NCBI RefSeq assembly: GCF_016765655.2
Contig: NZ_CP086106.1
Span: 1,238,501 to 1,302,500 of the forward strand
From: Skermanella mucosa
Lineage (GTDB): Bacteria; Pseudomonadota; Alphaproteobacteria; Azospirillales; Azospirillaceae
Direction of reading: 5' to 3'
DNA length: 64,000 nt
The notes under the pieces are model-generated. The model saw nothing but the letters and a program-made list of their open reading frames with translations, was not told the DNA's origin and made no database searches. Below, in pieces: positions 36,482 to 45,422 of this stretch (the stretch's first letter is position 1; the number at the start of each line of letters is the position of its first letter). Both the position numbers and the translations under genes were made by a program.

Positions 36482-37240
36482 GGAGGGGAGACCATGAAAG
36501 ATCGCATTCAATGCATTCGGTCATGCTCTACCAACGGACCGCTCACCACCGCCAGAGCCGTTGTGTGGGACAGGTGGACGATCAAGGCATTTCGGCAACG
36601 AAGACTTCTTTGATGAAAGCTGTTCAGGCCGTACGGCTAAGGCAGTATTCGGCTTGATCTTGGCGCTGAACACCCTAAAAATTAGATTAATTTGTTCTGC
36701 ACCAAATCGGTTTAGGCGACCGGCCCACACCTCGGGGGCGTAAGGTGGCTCAGAATGAGCCTGCCGCGTCAATCCGCGGCAAGCAAATCTTCCGGAGCCG
36801 GGGTTTGCCCGCATTGGCGTGGGTCACGCCCTCCTGCGCGCTGGCATTGCGCCGACGGCACCTGTCGGTGAAGGCCGACGAATACAACTCTTCCCGCCGT
36901 AGCATGGCGCCAATGTCGCCAGGGATCGCGGCGACCCGATCGGCCACTTCGAGTACCCGCGATTTTTCTTTGACGCTGAACACACGCCCCTTAAGCTGTA
37001 ACGTATTTTTCGGCGAAATCCTGCCGGGGCCGCCACCATCGTCAGCCCACGGCCTTCCTCGGGGACGTGACCGCAAGTACATTTTCCTTTGCTCGCACCG
37101 GTAAGCTTTGGGGGGAGCAAGCTGTCTCTCACATTGGCATGGCAGGGGCTTTTCTCTATTTAATGTTCTGATCGAAGCAGATACATTCGCCGGGGCGAAA
37201 GCCAGTAGACAAAGAATCTTCCGGGTATGGGGCAAGCTGG
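36482..37240. other. region between the IS5 element and the methyltransferase gene, transposon debris
   Basis: No complete gene is supported. Directly after the IS5 end, AGGAGGGGAG precedes an ATG at 36494 that opens a 39-codon frame (to 36613) of unknown product. A transposase scrap lies at 36816-36989. The rest is AT-richer DNA with no signal I can name; the promoter of the methyltransferase operon should be near its 3' end. Confidence 0.6.
36816..36989 (-). pseudogene. fragment of a helix-turn-helix transposase subunit
   Basis: The translated block VFSVKEKSRVLEVADRVAA followed by GDIGAMLRREELYSSAFTDRCRRRN matches the N-terminal DNA-binding part of IS3-type transposase OrfA proteins (FxAEFKxRVxxEAD...GxIGALLRREGLYSSHLTxWRRQR). 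No start, and nothing of the catalytic part is nearby. Confidence 0.6.
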
Positions 37241-38359
37241 TTGGACTACAGTTCGAAATTCAGAGTGGCGGACCTCTTCGCTGGGGCCGGCGGATTTTCG
37301 CTCGGCGCGATCGAAGCTGGATGCGACGTGATCTTTGCCGTCGAGTTCAATCCCAGTGCCGCACTGACCTATAGGAACAACATCGGGAAACCGGCTCGCG
37401 CCGAGAACGTGATGCTCTACAACGAGGACATCACCAAGCTCGATCCTAGCGTCATTGCAGCCAGGCACTTCCATGATCGCGCCGAATGCGACCTGCTACT
37501 CGGCGGCCCGCCATGCCAAGGCTTCTCTCGCCATCGTATCAAGAATGCAGGCGTCGCGGATCCCCGCAACGCACTCATCCATGAATATTTCGGTTTCGTG
37601 CGGACGCTACGCCCGCGCGCCTTCCTCATGGAAAACGTACCGGGCATGCTTTGGCCGCGCCATAAGGACTATGTCGACGAATTCTATGCGCAGGCCCATG
37701 CCAGCGGCTACATGATCTACGATCCGATCAAGATCGATGCGCGCGACTATGGCGTGCCGCAAGCACGCCAGAGAGTATTTATCCTGGGGCTTCGGCAGGA
37801 CGTAGTGGTCGATGGGTTCGACTGGCCGCCTAAGCCGACGCATTGCGCACGGCGAGACCCGATGCCCCCGAACCTCAAGCCATGGAACGACTGCAGCCTT
37901 GCCTTCACTTCGGCCCCCGAGAACGACCCGAATGATGTGCACATGCGACACGGTCAGGTGCTGATCGACGCATTCGCCACCACGCCGCCTAACGGCGGCA
38001 GCAGACACGAATCCAACCGAATCCTCGACTGCCACAAGAACCACGACGGTCACGCGGACGTCTATGGACGGATCAACCCGGCTACTCCGGCGCCGACCAT
38101 GACGACGGCGTGCATCAACCCATCAAAAGGTCGCTTCGTGCACCCGACCCTCAATCACGGAATCACGGTACGGCAAGCGGCCCGAATTCAGACATTCCCG
38201 GACGACTTCGTGTTCGCAGGCGGACTAATGGCGGCAGGTCAACAGATTGGCAATGCCGTTCCTGTGGCCCTGGCTAAGCTGCTTGTCGGCCACATCAAGG
38301 CGCTCCTCTCTTCAGCAGCCAACGCCGAAAGCCGGGCATCCAAGGCGAAGGCTGTGTGA
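37241..38359 (+). CDS. DNA (cytosine-5-)-methyltransferase
   Basis: 372 residues from a TTG start (no in-frame ATG nearby). Complete m5C methyltransferase: motif I DLFAGAGGFSLG (11-22), motif IV GGPPCQGFS with catalytic Cys92, motif VI ENVPGM, motif VIII QARQRVFILG, motif IX region, motif X QIGNAVP. The target-recognition part is short, so the site cannot be predicted. First gene of an overlapping operon: its TGA overlaps the GTG/ATG of the ATPase gene. The vsr gene at the end of the operon is the classic companion of m5C methylation. GC content is lower than in the flanking backbone, a sign of transfer. Confidence 0.95.
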   Translation: MDYSSKFRVADLFAGAGGFSLGAIEAGCDVIFAVEFNPSAALTYRNNIGKPARAENVMLYNEDITKLDPSVIAARHFHDRAECDLLLGGPPCQGFSRHRIKNAGVADPRNALIHEYFGFVRTLRPRAFLMENVPGMLWPRHKDYVDEFYAQAHASGYMIYDPIKIDARDYGVPQARQRVFILGLRQDVVVDGFDWPPKPTHCARRDPMPPNLKPWNDCSLAFTSAPENDPNDVHMRHGQVLIDAFATTPPNGGSRHESNRILDCHKNHDGHADVYGRINPATPAPTMTTACINPSKGRFVHPTLNHGITVRQAARIQTFPDDFVFAGGLMAAGQQIGNAVPVALAKLLVGHIKALLSSAANAESRASKAKAV

Positions 38360-39624
38360 TGAAGACCGTCAGCTTCAAGACCCGGGCCAGAACCGTTGAC
38401 CACCTGGGACGCGAGCAGATCGCGGACGTTCCCACTGCAATATCGGAGTTGTGGAAGAACTCCTACGACGCCTACGCTCGTAATGTGTCGTTGACGATCT
38501 TCGACGAAGTTCCTCTGGTCGTCTCTATTACCGACGATGGTCACGGGATGAACTACGACGAACTCGTCGACAGATGGCTTGTCGTGGGCACGGAGTCCAA
38601 GCTCTTCGAGGACACCCGCACCCCAACCGACATGAACGGCCTGCTGGCTCGCTCCCGTCAGGGGCAGAAGGGCATCGGCCGGCTTTCCTCCGCCCATTTA
38701 GGCCCAATCATGCTGCTCATCAGCAAAAGGCGGGGCCAGGAAACGGCTGCCGCGCTGATCGACTGGCGACTATTCGAAAACCCATACCTTATCCTCTCAG
38801 ACATCGAGATCCCTGTCGTTACGCTCCCGAACCCCAGAGCGATCAGCCAGCGATTGCCTGAGATGATCTCGGCCCTGTTGCAGAACGTCCGAGGCGACGG
38901 CTCGGGCACCGAACGGGACCGGCGCATAACGGCCGCTTGGAGCAGCTACGACCATGTCGCAGCATCAAACGCCACCGATCTGCTGTCGAACGCCCCGTCA
39001 CAGCTGATTGTCGACGGATGCAGCGATTTCCGCATAATCGATCACCACCTATGGCTATGGCCGGTCTGGACCGCGGAGCTCGACCACGGAACAGCCATGG
39101 TCGTATCCGGAGCCACGGACGAGTTCGCAGCATTTCTGCCCGTGAACAAGAACCTGACCGTTTCCCAAACCGACCGCGACAGGTTTGTAGCCACGCTCGG
39201 CGGATTCGTTGATCCGCTGTTCGATCCCACCCGCCCTGACCTCGAGGCGGTGAGACCAGATTTCGACTATCGGGTGGATGTCTACACAAACGGAGAGCGG
39301 ATCGGGATCATCGGATCGCACGACGAGTTTAATCGCACATTGACGGACCAAATGGAACACATCGTCGATGGGCGCATAGGTGAGGACGGAGTGTTCCGCG
39401 GCCAGATCAAATCGTTCGGTAAGTGGCGCAAGACGGGCAGCGACTACGTCATCCTGCGGGACTATCGGGAATTTCGTGCTTGGCGGGGTTATCCTGAAAC
39501 AGAAGGAGACCCTGAATGGCCCGACGCAAAGATCCTGTTATCCCTGACGCGATCCTTGACCAGCTGCTGGCTGGAGCCGATGCGAAGACGGCATTCGACC
39601 AGAACGGCCTGCTCGACCAGCTGA
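38359..39624 (+). pseudogene. 5' half of a GHKL (MORC/MutL-like) ATPase gene, interrupted by IS256 after codon 366
   Basis: From the ATG at 38359 (a GTG one codon earlier overlaps the methyltransferase stop). An N-terminal GHKL ATPase module is complete: ELWKNSYDAYA (residues 30-40, Mg-binding Asn34), DDGHGM (59-64), GQKGIGRLS (102-110), followed by an S5-like region to about 330. These resemble prokaryotic MORC/paraMORC and MutL ATPases rather than histidine kinases. At 39457 the IS256 element begins; the frame then runs out of phase in the IS to a stop at 39624. Without the IS the frame continues directly into 40787-42663, giving a 991-residue protein. Confidence 0.85.
39450..39457. repeat. 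8-bp target-site duplication of the IS256 element (left copy)
   Basis: CATCCTGC, identical to 40779-40786 on the other side of the element. Confidence 0.95.
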
Positions 39625-40778
39625 AGAAGGCGCTGACGGAGCGGGCGCTGAAGGCGGAGCTGGATCATCATCTGGCTGGAGATGAGAGCGGCAACCGTCG
39701 CAACGGTTACGGCCACAAGACGGTGCTGACCGATGGCGGCTCGATGGGTCTGTCCATTCCCCGCGATCGGTCGGGGACGTTCGATCCGGCGCTGATCGGC
39801 AAATACCAGCGGCGCTTCCCCGGCTTCGACGAGAAGATCATCTCAATGTACGCACGCGGCATGTCAACCCGGGAGATCACGGGACACCTGCGGGAGCTCT
39901 ATGGCATCGAGGTGTCGGCCGACCTGATCTCCACGGTGACGGACGCCGTGATCGAGGAGGTGACGGCCTGGCAGAACCGGCCGCTGGAGGCGATCTACCC
40001 CCTGGTGTTCCTGGATGCCATCCGGGTCAAGATCCGCGACGAAGGTCTGGTCCGCAACAAGGCCATCCATGTCGCCATCGGCGTGCGGGCCGACGGCGCC
40101 AAGGAGGTGCTGGGCCTGTGGATCGAACAGAACGAGGGCGCCAAGTTCTGGCTGCGCGTCCTGAACGAGTTGAAGAACCGGGGTGTGGAGGACATCCTGC
40201 TGGCCGTCGTCGATGGGCTGAAAGGCTTTCCCGAGGCGATCGCGGCTGCCTATCCGGAGACGATTGTTCAGACTTGCGTCGTTCATCTGCTGCGCCACAG
40301 CATGGAGTTCGCGTCCTGGAAGGACCGCAAGGCCATCGCCGCCGCCCTGAAGACGGTCTACGACGCTGTCGACGACAAGGCCGCCGAGATGGCTCTGAGC
40401 GCCTTTGAGACCGGGCCTTGGGGCGAAAAATACGCGGCCATCGGCAAGGCTTGGCGGCGGGCGTGGCCGGAGGTCATCCCCTTCTTTGCCTTCCCGCGCG
40501 AGGTCCGGCGCATCCTTTACACGACCAATGCCATTGAAGCGTTGAACTCAAAGCTGCGCCGGGCGGTCCGGGCCAGGGGGCATTTCCCCAATGACGAGGC
40601 CGCGCTGAAGCTCCTGTTTCTCGTCTTGAACCGCGCGGAGAAAGACTGGAAGATGCCGCCCCGGGAATGGACGGCCGCCAAAGCCCAGATGGCTGTCATC
40701 TTCGGCGACCGGTTCGCAAAGGCGATGACCGCCTGATACTGAACCCGCCCCGCCAAGCACGGAATTCCCGACAGTCCC
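39458..40778 (+). mobile_element. IS256-family insertion sequence (1,321 bp)
   Basis: The ends are 31-bp inverted repeats beginning GGGACT with 29 of 31 matches. Eight-base direct repeats (CATCCTGC) flank it. One intact transposase gene, in the same orientation as the interrupted operon. Identical target duplications imply a fairly recent insertion. Confidence 0.95.
39516..40736 (+). CDS. IS256-family (mutator-type) transposase
   Basis: 406 residues, full length. Start has GAAGGAGA upstream. Typical blocks: ELDHHLAGDESGNRRNGYGHKTV, LSIPRDRSGTFDPALIGKYQRR, and DDE residues in LVFLDAIRVKIRDEG, LLAVVDGLKGFPEAI and NAIEALNSKLRR. The C-x2-H pair TCVVHLLRHS is also typical of the family. Confidence 0.96.
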   Translation: MARRKDPVIPDAILDQLLAGADAKTAFDQNGLLDQLKKALTERALKAELDHHLAGDESGNRRNGYGHKTVLTDGGSMGLSIPRDRSGTFDPALIGKYQRRFPGFDEKIISMYARGMSTREITGHLRELYGIEVSADLISTVTDAVIEEVTAWQNRPLEAIYPLVFLDAIRVKIRDEGLVRNKAIHVAIGVRADGAKEVLGLWIEQNEGAKFWLRVLNELKNRGVEDILLAVVDGLKGFPEAIAAAYPETIVQTCVVHLLRHSMEFASWKDRKAIAAALKTVYDAVDDKAAEMALSAFETGPWGEKYAAIGKAWRRAWPEVIPFFAFPREVRRILYTTNAIEALNSKLRRAVRARGHFPNDEAALKLLFLVLNRAEKDWKMPPREWTAAKAQMAVIFGDRFAKAMTA

Positions 40779-40786
40779 CATCCTGC
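40779..40786. repeat. 8-bp target-site duplication of the IS256 element (right copy)
   Basis: CATCCTGC, identical to 39450-39457. Confidence 0.95.
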
Positions 40787-40836
40787 CCCCAAAAGAACTG
40801 GCGATACCCGTTGGTCCGGTATCCAGGCTTGGGCCG

Positions 40837-42663
40837 ATGGACATCTACATCGCGACCTTCGAGCAGGAGCCGAAGAACTCTACCCATACGCCACGCGACA
40901 TCGAGCGCATGAAAGAGCTGACAGAGAACCACGCGGGCTTGATGATCTACCGCGATTCCTTGCGAGTTCTTCCGTATGGCCGTGAGGACAACGACTTCTT
41001 CGAGATTGAGAAGCGCCGGAGCATGAACGCGGGCCGTGAATATTGGAACGCTCGGCGTATCTTTGGTCGTATCTCGATAACCAGGACGGGCAATCCAAAT
41101 CTCAAGGACAAGGCCGGCCGCGAAGGCTTCATCGTCAACAAGGCGGCCAAGACCCTCAAGGCCCTAGTGGTCAACATCCTCAAATCGACCGCCTACGACT
41201 ATTTCGGTTCGAACTCCGATGACCGGAAACTGGAGACCGCGATCACTGAGGAGAACTATCGCGCGCATCGAGCAAAGGAGCATCAGGAAAAACTGAAGAG
41301 AAAGTTGCGCTCGACCTTCAGGAAGAGCCTGCGCGCCAGCCTGACTTCGATCCCCACGGTCTCCGAACGTATTCGCAGGGATATCGAGTCGATCAGGATT
41401 GAAACCGTCGATGACATATCCGCGGCTCAAGAGGTGCTTGAGAACGCTCAGACCCAGATAGCCGAACTGCGCCTTCCGGGAGCGCCTTCACCGTTAGGGC
41501 CCTTGGAAGAAGAATACCGGCGATACCGCGGCTCGATGAACGAGCTTGGTCAGATCGTCGGTGGTTTCTCGGAAAAGGTCTCAGCCGCCGTCGAGCGGAT
41601 AGCCCCACCGCTGCCGCAGGAGGTGTTGCTTAAGCAAATTCAGCGCAACGAAGCGCAATTGGCCTCTCGCGTGACTAGGTGGTCTCGTGAGATCCGAACG
41701 CTTCAGGACGAAGAACGCGAGCGGATCAACTCGCTCACGGGTGAGCGAAACAAGCTTCTGCGATTGGAAACTGCGCCCTTGCTGGAGCAGTTGGCGAAGC
41801 AGGAGGTCTCATTGTCAGCTGCATCCAAGGCCGTGTCGGACGCCAAAGGGCGGATCGATGCGGACAACGAGCTGCTGTTCAGGAACTACATCTTCGCGCT
41901 CGAGAACCTGCGGGAAAGCATCGACCTGCAGGCGGTCGCCATTCTCGGCGGCGAGGAGAGCGCAGAACTGAGGACGCAGGTCGACCGACTCAACGGTTTG
42001 GCACAGTTAGGCATCACCGTGGAGTTCCTGGATCACGAATTCAGAGGGTTCGACTCCACTATGTCCTACGCCCTGCAGCACTTGGCGACGGACCCGAGCG
42101 ATAAGGCTGCGTTGAACCGGGTGACGACAGCTTATGCGGGTCTGAAGCAGATCATAGATTTCCTCGGGCCGCTGAGAATGGCGGGCCGTATAGAACCACG
42201 GAACATTTCCGGTCGGTACATATTCGATTACGTCGCCGATTTCTTCTCGAGAGCGATCCAAGAGAACGAGATTGCGTTCGATGCCAGTGAAGCTTTCCTT
42301 AAATTTACCGTGCTGGAACTGCCATCGCGGTTGCTGCCAGTTTTCATCAACTTAGTGAACAACAGCATCTACTGGTTGGTCAATGCACGCGTTGACGAGC
42401 CACGCGTTCAATTCGATGTCCGGGGCGACAGTATCGTCGTAGCCGACAACGGGCCGGGCATCGACAGCATTGATGTAAAGCGGCTGTTCACCTTGTTCTT
42501 TACACGCAAGATCGATGGAGGGCGCGGTGTCGGCCTCTATCTCTGCCAAGCCAACCTGGCCGCAGGCGGCCACCAGATCAGCTACGTCCAGAATCAGGAC
42601 GATCGGGTGCTGCCGGGAGCCAATTTCGCAATCAAATTTCGGGGCGCGAACTTCAATGTCTGA
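40837..42663 (+). CDS. 3' half of the interrupted gene: coiled coil plus histidine-kinase-like ATPase
   Basis: 608 residues from the first ATG after the IS (codon 384 of the ancestral gene; coding similarity begins at 40787). The start has only a weak GGCTTGGG upstream, so expression is uncertain. About residues 110-355 are charged and helical, including a long coiled coil. A dimerisation/H-box-like helix contains LGITVEFLDHEFRGFDS with a candidate phospho-His (residue 400). A HATPase module follows: N box FINLVNNSIYWLV, DNGPGI, GRGVGLYLCQANLAAGG. The full protein would thus have two different GHKL ATPases. The stop overlaps the next gene by 8 bases, consistent with a tightly linked receiver-protein partner. 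Confidence 0.85.
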   Translation: MDIYIATFEQEPKNSTHTPRDIERMKELTENHAGLMIYRDSLRVLPYGREDNDFFEIEKRRSMNAGREYWNARRIFGRISITRTGNPNLKDKAGREGFIVNKAAKTLKALVVNILKSTAYDYFGSNSDDRKLETAITEENYRAHRAKEHQEKLKRKLRSTFRKSLRASLTSIPTVSERIRRDIESIRIETVDDISAAQEVLENAQTQIAELRLPGAPSPLGPLEEEYRRYRGSMNELGQIVGGFSEKVSAAVERIAPPLPQEVLLKQIQRNEAQLASRVTRWSREIRTLQDEERERINSLTGERNKLLRLETAPLLEQLAKQEVSLSAASKAVSDAKGRIDADNELLFRNYIFALENLRESIDLQAVAILGGEESAELRTQVDRLNGLAQLGITVEFLDHEFRGFDSTMSYALQHLATDPSDKAALNRVTTAYAGLKQIIDFLGPLRMAGRIEPRNISGRYIFDYVADFFSRAIQENEIAFDASEAFLKFTVLELPSRLLPVFINLVNNSIYWLVNARVDEPRVQFDVRGDSIVVADNGPGIDSIDVKRLFTLFFTRKIDGGRGVGLYLCQANLAAGGHQISYVQNQDDRVLPGANFAIKFRGANFNV

Positions 42664-44485
42664 AGCAGCGGCGGTTACGGCGCCGGAAGCCAATTTGTCC
42701 ACTTTGATTCGAGAAGCTTTCATCGAGCCGATCAGATCGGTGCTCATCATCGACGACCGTTACCCTACCTGGGAGACAATCTTCGGGGAGCCGGGCTATG
42801 ATCCGAACAATCGGAAGTGGGCCGGTCGCGAGCAAATGCTTGAGGTCGTGAGCCAGTTCCGGGCGAAGTCTCCAGCGCTGACTGTGGACATCCACGACGG
42901 CACCGACAACGCCCAGATCAGCAGCTACCTGCATCAGTCGGACCTGCTCGTCCTCGACTACCATTTGGAGCAGGTCGCTCCGTACGGACAATTGGCCGCC
43001 GGAATTCTGCGGCGCCTGATGAACAGCACCCACTTCAATTTGGTGGTCGTGCACACCGAGATCGACGACTTGATCGAGCCGTTCAACACCATCCTCCTCT
43101 CGCTGTTACCACCCATCGCGAACGAGACGGATAAGATCGCGTGCGGTCAGGAGATTATCGAGAAGGCCGAGGACGACGTGGCGGATGATATTCAGACACG
43201 GCTCGCGTCCTCCCTGAATGCTGCTGGCTATCTGGCGTATCGTCGAGCCTTGGACAAGAGCATTGCTCCCAAAGAATTCATCAATCGGGCTCCCGAGGCT
43301 GCCAGCTTCCGAGCGATCTGCGAAGAGGCGAAATGGAAGTCTGGCGAATGCCGCGTGATGTGGTATTGGGCATTGGCGAAGCATGAAGGACGGATGTCTG
43401 GGACGGCCCAGGAAACGTCACGGTACAAATGGAAGGGCCCAGACGAGACACAGTGGCCGTGGATACGAGCCAGCGGTTGTTTCGTCGCCTTCGCCCGGAA
43501 GCAAAACGCCGATCTTCTTGAGACCCTGCGTTGCGCTCTCGAGGAGTGGAAGCCGTCCCCATCACGTATGATCTCCTCGCGCATTAGGGCAGAAATCAGT
43601 GCGTTGGGCGTAATGGCGGAAGATACGACCTTCAGCGATCGACGTGCCTACTGGAAATACTACCAGGAACTTCTGGCGGCTGACATTTCCGGCGACGCCG
43701 GTGACAGCCATCGCAGGACGTTAATCGAGGCTCACGCGGCCCGCCATACCGAACGACTGCTGGACAAGGTTGGAGCCAAAGCCGTCGATTTCGGACTCAA
43801 GCTCGTCAAGTGCGATCCAAGTTCCTTGGACCCGAGCGCCGAAGGCTTTGCTTCTCACTACGAGGTCGATGCTCCAGCCGAGGGCGAGCCGGACGTCGCG
43901 CTTAATCACTACAACGCCTATATTTCCACCAAGCCCGTATCGGGGTGGCATCTTCAACCGGGCCACATTCTTCAATTGGGGACCGAGCTTTGGGTCTGCG
44001 TCTCGCCCGCATGCGACTTGGTGCCAAAGCAGAAGAACCAAATCGGCATCAGTGGATCCTCAAAGTCGTCGACGAAACCTTTCCTCGCGGTGAAGCTCCA
44101 TGCCCGCCCCGCAGTTGAGCGCGCCGACGTGAATTCAAACACGATGGTCTTCCTGCTCGACGAGAAGAGGCACAAGGTAGATACCTATAGCGTTTTCCCC
44201 AAAAAGGGCGAGCATGGATCGCCCGTATGGCGGATGATGTTCGCGAGCAACCACGGTCAATTCAAGATTGAGGCAGACAAGACCGCCGATTTGAACCTTC
44301 AGATGGTGAGCGGTGAATCTGGGGCGCTCGAGATCAAATCAGTAGATGCTCGTATCTTCGCCCAACTCCGTTATGAATACGCATTGAACTTGGTCAACAA
44401 ACTGGGGGTAGAATTCACCAGAATCGGCCTCGACTTCGTCGCGCCGCCAGCCGCTGAGGAAAAGAATGATGGAACGAAAACCTGA
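42656..44485 (+). CDS. receiver-domain protein with large uncharacterised C-terminal region
   Basis: 609 residues from the ATG at 42656, inside the end of the ATPase gene. Residues 25-150 look like a response-regulator receiver domain: SVLIIDDRYP with acidic pair Asp33/Asp34, LLVLDYHL with candidate phospho-acceptor Asp101, and a LVVVHTE strand. The spacing between acidic pair and Asp101 is longer than usual, so it is a divergent receiver. The remaining 450 residues match no family I know. They include a conserved-looking CVSPACDLVPKQKNQ block (about 450) and end with VEFTRIGLDFVAPP. Together with the kinase-like upstream protein it suggests a phosphorelay controlling, or acting as, the effector of the methylation system. 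The function is inferred. Confidence 0.8.
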   Translation: MSEAAAVTAPEANLSTLIREAFIEPIRSVLIIDDRYPTWETIFGEPGYDPNNRKWAGREQMLEVVSQFRAKSPALTVDIHDGTDNAQISSYLHQSDLLVLDYHLEQVAPYGQLAAGILRRLMNSTHFNLVVVHTEIDDLIEPFNTILLSLLPPIANETDKIACGQEIIEKAEDDVADDIQTRLASSLNAAGYLAYRRALDKSIAPKEFINRAPEAASFRAICEEAKWKSGECRVMWYWALAKHEGRMSGTAQETSRYKWKGPDETQWPWIRASGCFVAFARKQNADLLETLRCALEEWKPSPSRMISSRIRAEISALGVMAEDTTFSDRRAYWKYYQELLAADISGDAGDSHRRTLIEAHAARHTERLLDKVGAKAVDFGLKLVKCDPSSLDPSAEGFASHYEVDAPAEGEPDVALNHYNAYISTKPVSGWHLQPGHILQLGTELWVCVSPACDLVPKQKNQIGISGSSKSSTKPFLAVKLHARPAVERADVNSNTMVFLLDEKRHKVDTYSVFPKKGEHGSPVWRMMFASNHGQFKIEADKTADLNLQMVSGESGALEIKSVDARIFAQLRYEYALNLVNKLGVEFTRIGLDFVAPPAAEEKNDGTKT

Positions 44486-44501
44486 GGGAGGCGGAGAAGT
44501 A

Positions 44502-44933
44502 ATGCCGGTTTCGGCTCTTTCAGGTGCCGAAGTCTCTGCGGAGCGAAGCCGAAACATGCGGGCGGTCCGCAGCGGAGACACGAAGCCTGAGATAGCTGTC
44601 CGAAAACTGCTCCATCGTCTCGGCTACCGGTTTCGGCTGCGGCGAGCGGATCTCCCGGGCAAGCCCGACATTGTGCTGCCTCGCTATAAATTGGTCGTCT
44701 TCGTGCATGGATGCTTCTGGCATCGGCACGACTGCAAGCGGGCGACCATTCCAAAGACGCGAACCGACTTCTGGGAGACAAAACTTTCGGCGAATGCAGC
44801 ACGCGACGCGCGAGTGCTGAAATCGCTGCAGGAACTCGGATGGCGAAGCGTGGTAATTTGGGAATGCGAGACTCGTGACCATGATCTCATTGCTGGACGC
44901 ATCGCCGATGCGCTTACGTCCGCAAAATCTTAA
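44502..44933 (+). CDS. vsr: very short patch repair (Vsr) endonuclease
   Basis: 143 residues from the ATG at 44502, chosen because GGGAGGCGGAG lies directly upstream; an ATG at 44466 would overlap the preceding gene by 20 bases. Vsr nicks next to T:G mismatches formed by deamination of 5-methylcytosine. Family blocks are intact: RSRNMRAVRSGDTKPEIAVR, GYRFRLRRADLPGKPDIVLPRY (catalytic Asp), VFVHGCFWHRHDC (zinc/active-site His, Cys), and WETKLSANAARD. Last gene of the methyltransferase operon. Confidence 0.95.
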   Translation: MPVSALSGAEVSAERSRNMRAVRSGDTKPEIAVRKLLHRLGYRFRLRRADLPGKPDIVLPRYKLVVFVHGCFWHRHDCKRATIPKTRTDFWETKLSANAARDARVLKSLQELGWRSVVIWECETRDHDLIAGRIADALTSAKS

Positions 44934-44999
44934 ATTTACGCGAAGCGGAAATTCGGTTTGAGATGGCCCCTGTTTTCCTGGACAGTTGCCTAAGCTTGG

Positions 45000-45377
45000 T
45001 TTGCCCATGATAAAGATGGACCCGAAGACGGAGAAACGGAAGCAGTATTCAGGGATGCGTGCGGTCGATCATCGCGCGACGCTCGGCCAAGCCTACTTGC
45101 CGAGCCTCCTGACCGAAGAATCGTTTTTGACCTTCAGCGGGCCGATCCGGCGATAGAGTTCACCGACCTGGGTTTCGCTGATGTTGTCGTCACGATCGCT
45201 GCCGCTCTCGAACACGCCGGTCGCGCCGTCGAGCAGCGCCTTCTTTCAGGCATGGATCTGGCTGCCATGGACACCGTACTCGCCGGCCAGTTCGCCGACC
45301 GTGCAGTCGCCCTTGATCGCCGCCAAGGCCACCTTCGCCTTGAACGTCGCGCTGTGTTTCTGCCGAGACTGCTTCAC
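45000..45377 (-). pseudogene. IS3-family transposase remnant (orfA with internal stop, start of orfB)
   Basis: Minus-strand translation from a GTG at 45377 gives KQSRQKHSATFKAKVALAAI, then GELAGEYGVHGSQIHA-stop-KKALLDGA. The Trp expected after IHA has become TGA. The frame continues to VRRLGLAERRAMIDRTHP, the OrfA/OrfB junction of IS3 elements, and then ends. The catalytic OrfB is missing. Confidence 0.8.
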
Positions 45378-45422
45378 TGACTGCTCCTGCTTCTAAGCCG
45401 CAATTAGGAGCAGGAGCAGTCA
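45378..45422. repeat. 13-bp inverted repeat at the probable end of the IS3 remnant
   Basis: TGACTGCTCCTGC (45378-45390) is perfectly inverted at 45410-45422. A TGAC... terminus just outside orfA fits an IS3-type end. Confidence 0.6.

Noticed and set aside
36745-37235. 119- and 161-codon frames on opposite strands between the IS5 element and the methyltransferase
   Set aside because: Only the short block at 36816-36989 has recognisable (transposase) content; the remainder has no start context or domains.
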